NCBI GenBank assembly: GCA_964452645.1
Contig: CAYVMO010000012.1
Location: forward strand, 1 to 64,000
Length of the DNA stretch: 64,000 nucleotides
Source of the DNA: CAYXTW01 sp964452645
GTDB taxonomy: Bacteria; Zixibacteria; MSB-5A5; GN15; PGXB01
Reading direction: 5' to 3'
In this document: piece by piece, positions 1 to 8,423 of the stretch
How the letters are laid out: each line of letters begins with the position of its first letter
Numbering within the stretch: position 1 is the stretch's first letter
Made by a program: the position numbers and the translations under genes
Notes under the pieces: generated by a model
Told to the model about the DNA's origin: nothing
What the model saw: only the letters and a program-made list of their open reading frames with translations
The model's database searches: none

Positions 1-196
1 GTCTAAGACGGGAAAGATAAACCGCCGTCTCGCCGGTGCCGGTACAAATGTCAAGCCAGTTCGTTCCGCCGCCCGAGGCGCCTATTTTGGCGGCGCGGCG
101 TCGGCAGACAATATCGAGCCCGAGAGTGAGAATATGATTTATAAGTTCGTACCGTTTCGGTACCTGCGAGAATATTTTCTGAATGCCTTTATTCAT
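1..196 (-). CDS. menG: UbiE/MenG quinone methyltransferase, N-terminal part only
   Basis: Sixty-five residues are visible from an ATG at 196 before the window edge cuts the gene. They contain the UbiE/COQ5 opening VPKRYELINHILTLGLD and the SAM-binding loop WLDICTGTGETA. Family members C-methylate demethylmenaquinone (or the ubiquinone precursor) in the last step of quinone synthesis. A MenA-like prenyltransferase at 43.2 kb makes the menaquinone reading more likely here. The start lies 26 bases after the ligA stop on the same strand, so the two may be co-transcribed. The missing C-terminus prevents separation of MenG from other UbiE paralogues. Confidence 0.85.
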   Translation of the reverse strand, partial: MNKGIQKIFSQVPKRYELINHILTLGLDIVCRRRAAKIGASGGGTNWLDICTGTGETAVYLSRLR

Positions 197-221
197 TTTT
201 TATGAATACAATACGAAGAAA

Positions 222-2228
222 TCAAAGGAGTTGACGGAGTGCTCGCTCGTCGATTATTTTCACGCCCAGTTTTTTTGCCTTATCCAGTTTGCTGCCGGCT
301 TTGTCGCCAGCCAGAAGATAATCGATCCTGGCCGAGATTGATCCGCTGACTTTGCCTCCGGCATCTTCGATCAGTTTCTTGAAGTGATTTCGCGATTTCG
401 ATAATGTCCCGGTAATAACAAACGTTTTACCTTGCAACGCCCCGGCCTTTCTTGTCGTTTTGTATGGTGCAAAAATGACACCGGCCTTTTTCATTTTTTT
501 TATAATATTTCGATTACCTTCGTTAGCGAAATAATCGATAATCGATTCGGCCATTTTGGGTCCGATGCCGTCGATGGCGGTCAATTTCTCGACAGATGCT
601 TCATAAAGTCTTTCAAATTCGCCGAATTCTTCGGCCAGAAGCCGAGCGGCCGTCTCGCCAATACCGAATATCCCCAGCGCCAGAATAATATTCGGCAGTT
701 CTCTTTTCTTCGAGGCTTCGATGGCTTCGAGAAGATTCTGCGCCCGTTTGTCAGCCATCAAATCCAGGAGCAATAGTTTTTCTTTCGTCAGGAAATAAAT
801 ATCGGCCGGATCGTTTATTAATTTTTTCTCGACCAATTGTGCGGCCAGTTTGCCGCCGAGTCCTTCGATATCCATGGCGTCTTTGGAAGCGAAATGAAAA
901 ATCCGTTCGATTGTCTGCGCCGGGCAGGCCGCATTGATACATCGCCAGGCCGCCTCGCCCTCCGGCCGGACGATTTTCGAACGGCATGATGGACAGAGAG
1001 TTGGCATCACCTTCGCTTTTTCACGGCCGGTACGGCTATCTTTAATGACTTCCACCACCTGAGGGATGACATCACCGGCACGGCGGACGACGACCGTATC
1101 ACCGACCTTAATATCGAGATTTTTCATTTCATCTTCGTTGTGCAGCGAGGCGTTCGAGACCATCACGCCGCCGACATGGACCGCTTCCAGCTTGGCGACC
1201 GGCGTGATTATGCCGGTTCGCCCGACCTGAAAATCTATGTCTTTGACAATCGTTTCGGCTTCTTCGGCGGCGAATTTCCAGGCCACCGCCCAGCGCGGTG
1301 CGCGGGAAATCTCGCCCAGAATAATCTGATCGGCGAAGCGGTTAACCTTGACGACCATGCCGTCAATTTCATAATCAAGATTTGCACGTATTGATTCCAG
1401 TTTTCGAAATTGCTCGGTGACTTTATGCACACCGTTCACGAGGGCAAGGTTTTCGTTTATCCGAAAACCTTCTTTTTCCAAAAACCGCATGGTGCCGTAT
1501 TGATCGGGGAGATTATCGAGATCGTTGGCCGAGATACCATAAGCATAAAACATCAGCGGCCGCGAAGCGGTTATTTCCGATGCAAGCTGTCTTAATGAGC
1601 CGGCGGCGGCATTGCGGGGATTGGCAAACGGCTGCAGGTCGGCTTGTTTCATTTCCCGATTAAGTTTCTGAAAGGCCGACTTAAGCAAGATGACTTCACC
1701 ACGGACTTCCAGCAGGGGGTACTTCGCGGTGGTTTTATCCGAAAGTTTTAGCGGAATACTCCGTATTGTTTTTAAATTTAATGTAACATTTTCGCCTTTG
1801 GTACCATCGCCGCGCGTGGAGCCGACAGTCAAAAGACCGTTATCGTACACTAGCTCGACAGCCAGGCCGTCAAGTTTGGGCTCGACCGTGTATTCTACAT
1901 CTCCGGAGAATTCTAAATCTTCCCGCACGCGGCGATCAAAATCTTTGAATTCCTCGGCGGTCGTCACCTTTTGAAGTGACAACATCCTCATACGATGTCT
2001 GACCGTCTCGAATTTCGCCAGCGGCTCGGCGCCGACTCTTTGAGAGGGCGAATCAGGAGTAATTATTTCCGGATGCTCTTTTTCGATCTTTAAAAGTCGA
2101 TCGTACAGCCGGTCATATTCGGTATCGCTTATTTCCGGGCGGTCATAAACATAGTACAGTCGATTATGATATTCGATTTCTTCCTTTAGCTTGTTATATT
2201 CCTTTCTGAGGTTTTCCGATAGTGACAT
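222..2228 (-). CDS. ligA: NAD-dependent DNA ligase LigA
   Basis: The 668-residue product is full length for LigA, which seals nicks in duplex DNA using NAD+ during replication and repair. Visible parts in order: N-terminal Ia domain (HNRLYYVYDRPEISD), adenylation domain with the catalytic lysine in EPKLDG (K118), OB fold, four-cysteine zinc finger (CPSC then CINAAC), helix-hairpin-helix repeats (LGIFGIGETAARLLAEEFG, IDGIGPKMAESI) and a C-terminal BRCT domain (GKTFVITGTLSKSR). It lies 38 bases downstream of the dnaE-like gene and just upstream of menG on the minus strand. No anomaly seen. Confidence 0.98.
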   Translation of the reverse strand: MSLSENLRKEYNKLKEEIEYHNRLYYVYDRPEISDTEYDRLYDRLLKIEKEHPEIITPDSPSQRVGAEPLAKFETVRHRMRMLSLQKVTTAEEFKDFDRRVREDLEFSGDVEYTVEPKLDGLAVELVYDNGLLTVGSTRGDGTKGENVTLNLKTIRSIPLKLSDKTTAKYPLLEVRGEVILLKSAFQKLNREMKQADLQPFANPRNAAAGSLRQLASEITASRPLMFYAYGISANDLDNLPDQYGTMRFLEKEGFRINENLALVNGVHKVTEQFRKLESIRANLDYEIDGMVVKVNRFADQIILGEISRAPRWAVAWKFAAEEAETIVKDIDFQVGRTGIITPVAKLEAVHVGGVMVSNASLHNEDEMKNLDIKVGDTVVVRRAGDVIPQVVEVIKDSRTGREKAKVMPTLCPSCRSKIVRPEGEAAWRCINAACPAQTIERIFHFASKDAMDIEGLGGKLAAQLVEKKLINDPADIYFLTKEKLLLLDLMADKRAQNLLEAIEASKKRELPNIILALGIFGIGETAARLLAEEFGEFERLYEASVEKLTAIDGIGPKMAESIIDYFANEGNRNIIKKMKKAGVIFAPYKTTRKAGALQGKTFVITGTLSKSRNHFKKLIEDAGGKVSGSISARIDYLLAGDKAGSKLDKAKKLGVKIIDERALRQLL

Positions 2229-2266
2229 GCGTCTAATAAAATCGGGCTATCGGGCGATGTCAACCG

Positions 2267-5242
2267 CTAAATATATTGCGCCTCTTTCAGGCCGGTGGGA
2301 GCGGCGGAAATCTCGTTGGCGATTATGGCGGTATTGCCGCCCTCGACATTGACATGACCATTCACGGTCAGGTAGCGATATTTCCTGATAAGGCCGCTGT
2401 AACGGTTGTAGATTTCGGGAAATAACACCACCTCGAAAGTATCATCGGGCGAGTCAAATGTCAGAAAGACCATCGCCTTGCCCTCTCTGGTTTTAATCCG
2501 TTTGCGATCGGCCAGCCAGCCTGAGACGGAAATCGGCGTTCCCCGTTTTATTTGCGATATCATCGTAAGATTGGTTTTGTTGTAGCTATCAAATAGTGAA
2601 AGAGGATGAAAGGAGGCGGAGAGTTCCAGAATATCCTTTTCGGCTTTGAAAATCTCGAAGCGGCTGAATTGTTCCAATCGAGGCATCTGTTTTAGCAAGG
2701 GAGAGGTGATCCGTTCACCGAAAAGATCATCTCCGGTCCTGTTTTTTTTACCATAGCTGAGACGATACTGCCAGAGAAGTTTTGGTCGCGATGTTTCAAT
2801 CGAGTCAAAAAAGCCGACACGGATTAGATTTTCGATTTCGCGCCCGGATAAATCCACCTTCGACAGAAAATCGAGCAGTGAAACGAACGGGCGATTGTCC
2901 TGAATTTTATCTATAGTTTTGCAGGTCAGATCGCGAATCCTGCCCAGGCCAAGATAAATTTTATCATTATATGTATTATCTATGTCGTCCGAACGGTTGA
3001 CGTCCGGCGGGAGAACGGCCACACCGAGGCGTCGGGCCTCGGCGACATAAACCGCCGACGGATAATAACCGCCGCCGTTGCGGAGCACCGCCGTCATAAA
3101 TATGCCCGGATAATGGGCCTTGAAATAAGCTGATTGCCAGGCGAGATAACCATAGGTGGCGGCGTGCGCCTTGCAAAAGCCGAAGGAAGCAAATTGCGCC
3201 AATTGCCCCAGAATATTTTCAGTCGTTGCGATGTTGACATTATTTTTTCGAGCGCCATCAAGAAAACGTTGGCGCAATTTTTTTATATCGGTTTGTTTTC
3301 TTTTTTTGGTGATGGCTCGCCGGAGCAGGTCGGAAGCGGGAAGATTAAAACCGGCGATTTTCTGCGCCGCCAGAATTACCTGTTCCTGATAGATAAAGAC
3401 GCCATGCGTGTCTTCCAGAACCGTCCCCAGATTTTTATGCGGATAAACGGTTTTTTCCTTTCCGTGAAAACGATCAAGGAAAATTTTTTTCATGCCCGAC
3501 TCCGATGCGCCGGGCCGAATCAGCGCCAGACCCAATGTAATATCATCCAGTTTTCGCGGATACAGATCGCGAAGTAAGGCACGCATTCCCGGCGACTCGA
3601 TTTGAAAAACACCGATGGTTTTGCCCGACCGCAAAATCTCGTATGTTCTGGAATCATTTTCAGGAATGGAAAAATCCTCACCCCCGATTCGTTTAACCGC
3701 CTTGTAACAGTCGACCAGAACACCCAGGCCGCGCTGACCGAGTATATCGATTTTTACCAGCCCGATTTTTTCGGCCTGATACATATCACACTGCGTTACG
3801 ACAATACCTTTGGTTGCTCTTTCCAGCGGGACATAATCGGTTATCGGCTCCGGCGTAATGACAATGCCCCCGGCGTGGATGCCCAGATGGCGCGGTAAGC
3901 CGCAGATGGCGCGAGCCGCCTGCAAGACCGGTTTGAATCTATCCCTTGTTACTTTCAGGCTATTTGAAGATGCTTCCGGGAAATCATTGCGTTCCAGCGG
4001 GTGCCCCGAAAGACGCTGTGTAAAATTATTGATTTCCTCCGGTGCCAGACCCATCGCTTTGGCTGTTTCACGGATCGCCAGGCGCGGCCGAAAGCGAGTA
4101 AATGTAGCCAGCATTGCCACCCTATCGTCCCCATACTTTTTGTAAATAAAATCAAGGACATCATCGCGCCGTCGCCAATCAATATCGAGATCAACATCGG
4201 GACAATCGGAGCGGGCTTCGTTAAGAAACCGCTCGAAATACAAATTTTGTTTAATCGGATCAACCTGTGTGATTCCCAGACTATACGATACCAGTGAACC
4301 GGCGGCCGAGCCGCGCCCGACGGCCGTGATGTCTTCCCGACGGCAGTGGTCAATAATCTCGCCGACAATCAGGAAATAATCGACGAATCCGGTGCGCTGA
4401 ATTACCGATAATTCGTATTCAAGACGCGACAGGTAAGGCCCGGATGGGTCGGGTAATTTTCGGCGTAAACCCTTCAGGGCATCCTGTTTTAATTTTTCGA
4501 AATGATCGCCGTCTACTTCGAGATGGGGCAGAATGTTTTTTCTTTCCGGAAAATTTAAATTGCATTTCTCTATTATCTCGCGGCTGTTTTTGAAAGCTTC
4601 CGGGAAAGGGGAAAAGAAATTATCGTACCATTCGGGATTTTTCAACCATGCCTGTCGATTGGCAGTCTCCTTTTCGGGGAGGTCATCCAATAGATGTCCC
4701 CCATCGATGGCCCGCAGAAGGCGATGTTTTTCAAAATCACTTTGATGCAGAAAACAAACGTCGGGGCAGGCAAGCGGTCGGATATTTTTTTTTGCGGCTA
4801 TTCGTACCGCTTTTGAAGGCTGTTCGTAACCGATTTTTATATAGAGCCGTTGGTTGAAAATCTCCTTAAGATTTTCAGGCGATGATTCGTTTTCCGTGAC
4901 ACAGATTAGATTATCACTGCATTCCGAAATCGTTTCAATCGAAGGCGCTCCGTGCAATTGGTAATAAGTGATAAGTTTCGAGAGTTCTTTAAAACCATCA
5001 TGGTTCTCGCAGATAAATAAAATATTGCCGGGTTGCGTGGTTATTTCCGCGCCGATAATCGGTTTCACCCCCGTCTCCAGAGCGGCGTAATAAAAATCAT
5101 AGCAACCGTATAGATTATTAAAATCGGCCAGGAGCATTGCCGCATGGTTCTTTTCAATAGCCGTCTGTACCAATTCCTCCGGCGACGCTGTTCCGTAGAG
5201 TAATGAAAAACTACTGCGACAAACCGGGAGTACGCAATTCAT
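2267..5242 (-). CDS. DNA polymerase III alpha-like protein (DnaE2/ImuC type), degenerate PHP
   Basis: A 991-residue C-family polymerase, shorter than the replicative DnaE (about 1,160). The catalytic aspartates are intact: PDVDLDID (D351, D353) and GLVKIDILG (D499). The thumb/palm region and C-terminal OB domain are recognisable. The N-terminal PHP domain is recognisable by its ASPEELV stretch, but its metal-binding residues are gone: the usual H-x-H before FSLL is VCRSSFSLL, and the TDH motif is LADFN. The start overlaps the 3' end of dinB by 32 bases, implying coupled translation. A short DnaE next to a Y-family polymerase resembles the ImuB-DnaE2 mutasome, so a role in damage-tolerant synthesis is inferred. 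It could be the only DnaE nearby, but probably is not the replicase. Confidence 0.9.
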   Translation of the reverse strand: MNCVLPVCRSSFSLLYGTASPEELVQTAIEKNHAAMLLADFNNLYGCYDFYYAALETGVKPIIGAEITTQPGNILFICENHDGFKELSKLITYYQLHGAPSIETISECSDNLICVTENESSPENLKEIFNQRLYIKIGYEQPSKAVRIAAKKNIRPLACPDVCFLHQSDFEKHRLLRAIDGGHLLDDLPEKETANRQAWLKNPEWYDNFFSPFPEAFKNSREIIEKCNLNFPERKNILPHLEVDGDHFEKLKQDALKGLRRKLPDPSGPYLSRLEYELSVIQRTGFVDYFLIVGEIIDHCRREDITAVGRGSAAGSLVSYSLGITQVDPIKQNLYFERFLNEARSDCPDVDLDIDWRRRDDVLDFIYKKYGDDRVAMLATFTRFRPRLAIRETAKAMGLAPEEINNFTQRLSGHPLERNDFPEASSNSLKVTRDRFKPVLQAARAICGLPRHLGIHAGGIVITPEPITDYVPLERATKGIVVTQCDMYQAEKIGLVKIDILGQRGLGVLVDCYKAVKRIGGEDFSIPENDSRTYEILRSGKTIGVFQIESPGMRALLRDLYPRKLDDITLGLALIRPGASESGMKKIFLDRFHGKEKTVYPHKNLGTVLEDTHGVFIYQEQVILAAQKIAGFNLPASDLLRRAITKKRKQTDIKKLRQRFLDGARKNNVNIATTENILGQLAQFASFGFCKAHAATYGYLAWQSAYFKAHYPGIFMTAVLRNGGGYYPSAVYVAEARRLGVAVLPPDVNRSDDIDNTYNDKIYLGLGRIRDLTCKTIDKIQDNRPFVSLLDFLSKVDLSGREIENLIRVGFFDSIETSRPKLLWQYRLSYGKKNRTGDDLFGERITSPLLKQMPRLEQFSRFEIFKAEKDILELSASFHPLSLFDSYNKTNLTMISQIKRGTPISVSGWLADRKRIKTREGKAMVFLTFDSPDDTFEVVLFPEIYNRYSGLIRKYRYLTVNGHVNVEGGNTAIIANEISAAPTGLKEAQYI

Positions 5243-6416
5243 ATCCGGTATCCCCGCGTTGGTAGCGTGATGACAGCGATAGTGTTCGCCCGGTCATAAT
5301 CGAAAAAAAGCCACCTTTACCGCGAGCCTTATCAAGGCTTTTCAGCAGCCGCTGATTTTTTTCAATCCGGTCGTCAAAAAGCGTTTCGTTGTCGGCATAG
5401 TTTTTCAGATTAGCCAACGTCACACCGAGAAAGCGAATCCCCAGTCTTCGCGTTGCCGTCCGGCGGAATATCATTTCGACGATGGGGAAAATATCATTTT
5501 CATTATTGCCGGGCGGCGTTATACGGGCGGCCGCCTCGACCGTTTTGAAGTCGGTATAGCGAAACTTGATTTTAACCGACGCCGCGCGTTTGGAAAGCAT
5601 GCGTAATTTCGCCGTCGCCCGTCCCAATAGATAATAATAGTGCGATAACAAAATATTACGATCGGTGATATCATCGGTAAAGCCGGTTTCGCGGCTGACC
5701 GAACGGATAGCTTTATAATCGCGAAGCGGGATACCATCCTCACCGCGGCTGTAAGCGGCGATTTTCAAACCGTTGATGCCGAAAACGGTCTTGAGATATT
5801 TTTCCGGGACTGCCCCCAGTTGCCCGGCCGTACGAATACCCATTTCATGAAGTATCTTTTCGGTAACATGGCCGACACCGGGAATTTTTCTGATCGGCAG
5901 GTCGGCAAGAAAATCTTCCATATTATTTTCGTTGATAATCGTCAGACCCATCGGTTTTTTGTGCTCCGAAGCCATCTTGGCCATGACGCGGCTCGGTCCG
6001 ATACCGATAGAGGTCGGCAGCGCCAACGACTGCCAAATTTCCTTTTGCAGTTTCAGGGCGGATTGGTCTGGTTTGTCGGATGAATTGCTCATTTTAAGGC
6101 AGGCTTCATCCTGCGAGATTTTCTCCAGTTCCGGCGAGTAGCGGGAAAGGATGTCATAAAACCGATCCGAATAGTATTGATACCGGTTGAAATCGCCCCT
6201 CAAAAAAATCCCATCCGGTATCAGCCGTGCGGCTTCGTACAACGGTGTGCCGGTTCGGACCCCACGCGCCCGCGCCTCATAACTGGGGCAGGCAACGACG
6301 CCGCGTTCGTGTTTCAAGCCGCCGACCATTACCGGCTTGCCGACCAGCGCCGGATTTATCGATTGCTCCACCGAGGCGAAAAAGGCATCGACGTCGATGT
6401 ATAAAAAACTGTTCAT
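5211..6416 (-). CDS. dinB: Y-family DNA polymerase IV (DinB-like)
   Basis: The 401-residue protein has Y-family palm motifs: YIDVDAFFASVEQ with catalytic D8, and SQDEACL with D103-E104. The family's VMVGG and ARGVRTGTPL segments, the helix-hairpin-helix (LPIRKIPGVGHVTEKIL) and a little-finger domain are also present. Such enzymes copy damaged templates with low fidelity. The active site is intact, unlike ImuB, which lacks catalytic acids, so this is a working polymerase rather than an ImuB scaffold. The Shine-Dalgarno GGAGG lies six to eight bases before the ATG and is buried in a perfect hairpin (separate entry). The gene overlaps the downstream dnaE-like gene. Confidence 0.95.
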   Translation of the reverse strand: MNSFLYIDVDAFFASVEQSINPALVGKPVMVGGLKHERGVVACPSYEARARGVRTGTPLYEAARLIPDGIFLRGDFNRYQYYSDRFYDILSRYSPELEKISQDEACLKMSNSSDKPDQSALKLQKEIWQSLALPTSIGIGPSRVMAKMASEHKKPMGLTIINENNMEDFLADLPIRKIPGVGHVTEKILHEMGIRTAGQLGAVPEKYLKTVFGINGLKIAAYSRGEDGIPLRDYKAIRSVSRETGFTDDITDRNILLSHYYYLLGRATAKLRMLSKRAASVKIKFRYTDFKTVEAAARITPPGNNENDIFPIVEMIFRRTATRRLGIRFLGVTLANLKNYADNETLFDDRIEKNQRLLKSLDKARGKGGFFSIMTGRTLSLSSRYQRGDTGYELRTPGLSQ

Positions 6417-6417
6417 T

Positions 6418-6445
6418 TTTCCTCCGTCTAAAATAACGGAGGAAA
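6418..6445 (-). promoter_or_regulatory. Perfect hairpin enclosing the dinB ribosome-binding site
   Basis: Bases 6418-6427 and 6436-6445 are exact reverse complements (10 bp) around an 8-base loop. On the minus strand the 3' arm ACGGAGGAAA is the dinB Shine-Dalgarno, ending one base before the ATG at 6416. No T-run follows, so it is not a classical terminator for the upstream gene. The structure could mask the ribosome site and make dinB expression conditional. That function is inferred from position only. Confidence 0.6.
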
Positions 6446-6479
6446 TCAGGAATTTTCCATCACATCCGAATCACATTTA

Positions 6480-7037
6480 TCAGGGGAGAGAGCACCGCTC
6501 GCGGATTGTTGAAGAATCTTTGATACCATAGATGGACTTACGCCAGGCGGCGATTTCCCGACCGGCGAGATCATCGATAATATCGGTCACATAAATCGCG
6601 ATCAGATGATTTCGATTATCCAGTTGCGCGATAAGATTTTCGGCAAGGTAATAGAGAGGCCCGGCGGTGGAAGGCGCAAAACGCAGCATCAGCGACTGCC
6701 GGGTCGCATCACAAAAAATCCTTGACGGCGGAAGAGAATTTCGAAAATCCAGAAAACGAATATCGGCCGTCCGGGTATTTTGTGGAATCGTAAATTCCGG
6801 CCGTTCTCTCCATCTTCTCCGCGGAAGAGTAATCTCGATAAAGATCAATCGTCCGTCGCGATCGAATTGAAATGAGACGTAATCCGATTCAAGGTATGAA
6901 AAGAATCGGGCCTTTTGCCCGGCGTTATGGATCACCGGAAGATATAATTCTTCCTCTTCTAACTGATAAAAACCCCGTCCGCGAGGTATCATAACGGACG
7001 GGGTGGAGATATTCACTTTTATTTTCTCGATAGACAC
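6480..7037 (-). CDS. Conserved-looking protein of unknown function after cpoB
   Basis: A 185-residue soluble protein without signal peptide or membrane segment. I do not recognise the family. It begins two bases after the cpoB stop, so it is very probably the last gene of the tol-pal transcript. It has a beta-rich N-terminal half (FYQLEEEELYLPVI, FSYLESDYVSFQFDRDGRL) and a helical C-terminal half with acidic residues (YVTDIIDDLAGREI). The FDRDGRLIFIEI segment is reminiscent of small DUF2283-like beta proteins, but this is weak. A dinB start follows 64 bases downstream. Function cannot be assigned. Confidence 0.75.
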   Translation of the reverse strand: MSIEKIKVNISTPSVMIPRGRGFYQLEEEELYLPVIHNAGQKARFFSYLESDYVSFQFDRDGRLIFIEITLPRRRWRERPEFTIPQNTRTADIRFLDFRNSLPPSRIFCDATRQSLMLRFAPSTAGPLYYLAENLIAQLDNRNHLIAIYVTDIIDDLAGREIAAWRKSIYGIKDSSTIRERCSLP

Positions 7038-7039
7038 GG

Positions 7040-7804
7040 CTATTTCAATTCTTTTAATTTCTCCTTGGCCTGCTCGGCCTCAAGAGTGCCATCGAACTCA
7101 TCGACCAGTTTCTGAAAAGTTTCTCTGGCTTCTTTTTTTCTCCCCAATTCTTCGTAGGAACGTGCCATTTTATAAAGAGCGCCGGCACGCTTTTCGGAAT
7201 CCGGGAAATTTTTCATCAGCAGATTGAATTCGGAAATGGCTTCATTGTATTTAGCCATAAAAAAGTAGCATTCACCCATCCAGAAACGGGCATCATCAGC
7301 CAGGCTTTGTTTTCCGCAATAGGTCAGATAATCGGTGAAACCCTGAATCGCCTCTTCATATTGCCCCTGGGGAACATTAATAAAAGATTCGTCGTACAAT
7401 TCCTGACAGTCTATGCCCGGGATGACCGGCGCCGCCGCGGTTGTGTCGGCGCTGCTGTCGGAGGTGACGACCGGGGGAATAACCTGATAAGCCGGCGCAC
7501 GAGTAGTCATGTTATCGACCTTATTCTGCAGGTCATTCATGTTGGATTGAATCATCGCGTACTGATCGAGCAATTCTTTAAGCGAACTTTTTATTTCGGC
7601 GCGCAGAGCAACCGCGGCCTCACTTTCGGAGTTAACCAGAGAATCAATCGTGTCGATTTTCGATTTCATTTCCTTCTGCTCGAAACGCAGCCGGCTGATT
7701 TGTGCATCAACCGCATCTATATCGCGTTTCATGCAACAACCCGAAAACAAGGCCGCGAAGGCGACAAACATCAGAAACGTGAATAATCTTCTAAGCCGAA
7801 TCAT
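7040..7804 (-). CDS. cpoB: Cell-division coordinator CpoB/YbgF-like lipoprotein
   Basis: The 254-residue product opens with a lipoprotein signal (TM stretch then FSGC, with a second Cys following). A heptad-rich coiled coil follows (about residues 30-100, IDAVDAQISRLRFEQKEM), then a linker and three TPR-type repeats to the C-terminus (YEEAIQGFTDYL, YNEAISEFNLLM, KKEARETFQKLV). This is the CpoB layout: a periplasmic protein that binds TolA and coordinates Tol with peptidoglycan synthesis at the septum. E. coli CpoB is soluble periplasmic, so the lipobox is a lineage variation. It follows pal by 4 bases and precedes an unknown gene. Confidence 0.9.
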   Translation of the reverse strand: MIRLRRLFTFLMFVAFAALFSGCCMKRDIDAVDAQISRLRFEQKEMKSKIDTIDSLVNSESEAAVALRAEIKSSLKELLDQYAMIQSNMNDLQNKVDNMTTRAPAYQVIPPVVTSDSSADTTAAAPVIPGIDCQELYDESFINVPQGQYEEAIQGFTDYLTYCGKQSLADDARFWMGECYFFMAKYNEAISEFNLLMKNFPDSEKRAGALYKMARSYEELGRKKEARETFQKLVDEFDGTLEAEQAKEKLKELK

Positions 7805-7808
7805 AGTA

Positions 7809-8324
7809 CTACTGCGATATTATTTTGAATTGCGCCCGTCGGTTTTTGGCCCAGGCGGCCTCGTTGCTTCCAAGGACGGCCGGCCGGGATTTGCCATAGC
7901 TGATGGTCTGAATCCGGTCGGGGCTGATACCGAGTTCAACAAGATAATCTTTTGCCGCCGTAGCCCGCTTATCGCCCAGGGAGAGGTTGTACTCAACGGT
8001 TCCTCGTTCATCGCAATGGCCTTCGATTTTGATAATGACATCAGGATTCTTTTTCAAAATCCGGGCATTATTTTCCAACGCCTGCCTGGCTGAATCAACC
8101 AGGTTATACTTATCAAAATCGTAATAGACAGTCATAAATTCGGATTCGCTGATTTTCTTTACTTCGACCGGAGGCGGTGGCTGTTCGGTTTTGGTCGTGT
8201 CGATTGCGGCAGTTGTATCCGGTGGCAACTCCGGCGGTATCTCCGGGGCGACCTCTTTTTTCCCACAAGTAGTCAGCATTAAGGGTAGTAGTCCGATCAG
8301 CAGAAGTACGAGTAATTTTTTCAT
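7809..8324 (-). CDS. pal: Peptidoglycan-associated lipoprotein Pal
   Basis: The start at 8324 (MKKLLVLLLIG) is preferred over an upstream ATG because it has the Shine-Dalgarno AAGGAGG and begins a lipoprotein signal ending LTTCGKK; Thr just before the lipobox Cys is unusual. A Pro/Thr-rich linker leads to an OmpA-like domain with the peptidoglycan-binding motif (IKIEGHCDERGT, LSLGDKRATAAKDYL, ISYGKSRPAV, NRRAQFKI). Pal tethers the outer membrane to peptidoglycan and interacts with TolB. It lies in the conserved order tolQRAB-pal-cpoB. Confidence 0.97.
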   Translation of the reverse strand: MKKLLVLLLIGLLPLMLTTCGKKEVAPEIPPELPPDTTAAIDTTKTEQPPPPVEVKKISESEFMTVYYDFDKYNLVDSARQALENNARILKKNPDVIIKIEGHCDERGTVEYNLSLGDKRATAAKDYLVELGISPDRIQTISYGKSRPAVLGSNEAAWAKNRRAQFKIISQ

Positions 8325-8423
8325 TTCTTCCTCCTTGGAAATTTTGCCGTTTTTTTTACCTTTTAATTTCACTTAATTCTAAGCATTTTTGAATTTCCGG
8401 TCAACAAAATTATAAGAATATAT

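Noticed and set aside
8325..8372. Upstream ATG extending Pal by 16 residues
   Set aside because: It would bury the lipoprotein signal and lacks a ribosome site; the ATG at 8324 has AAGGAGG.
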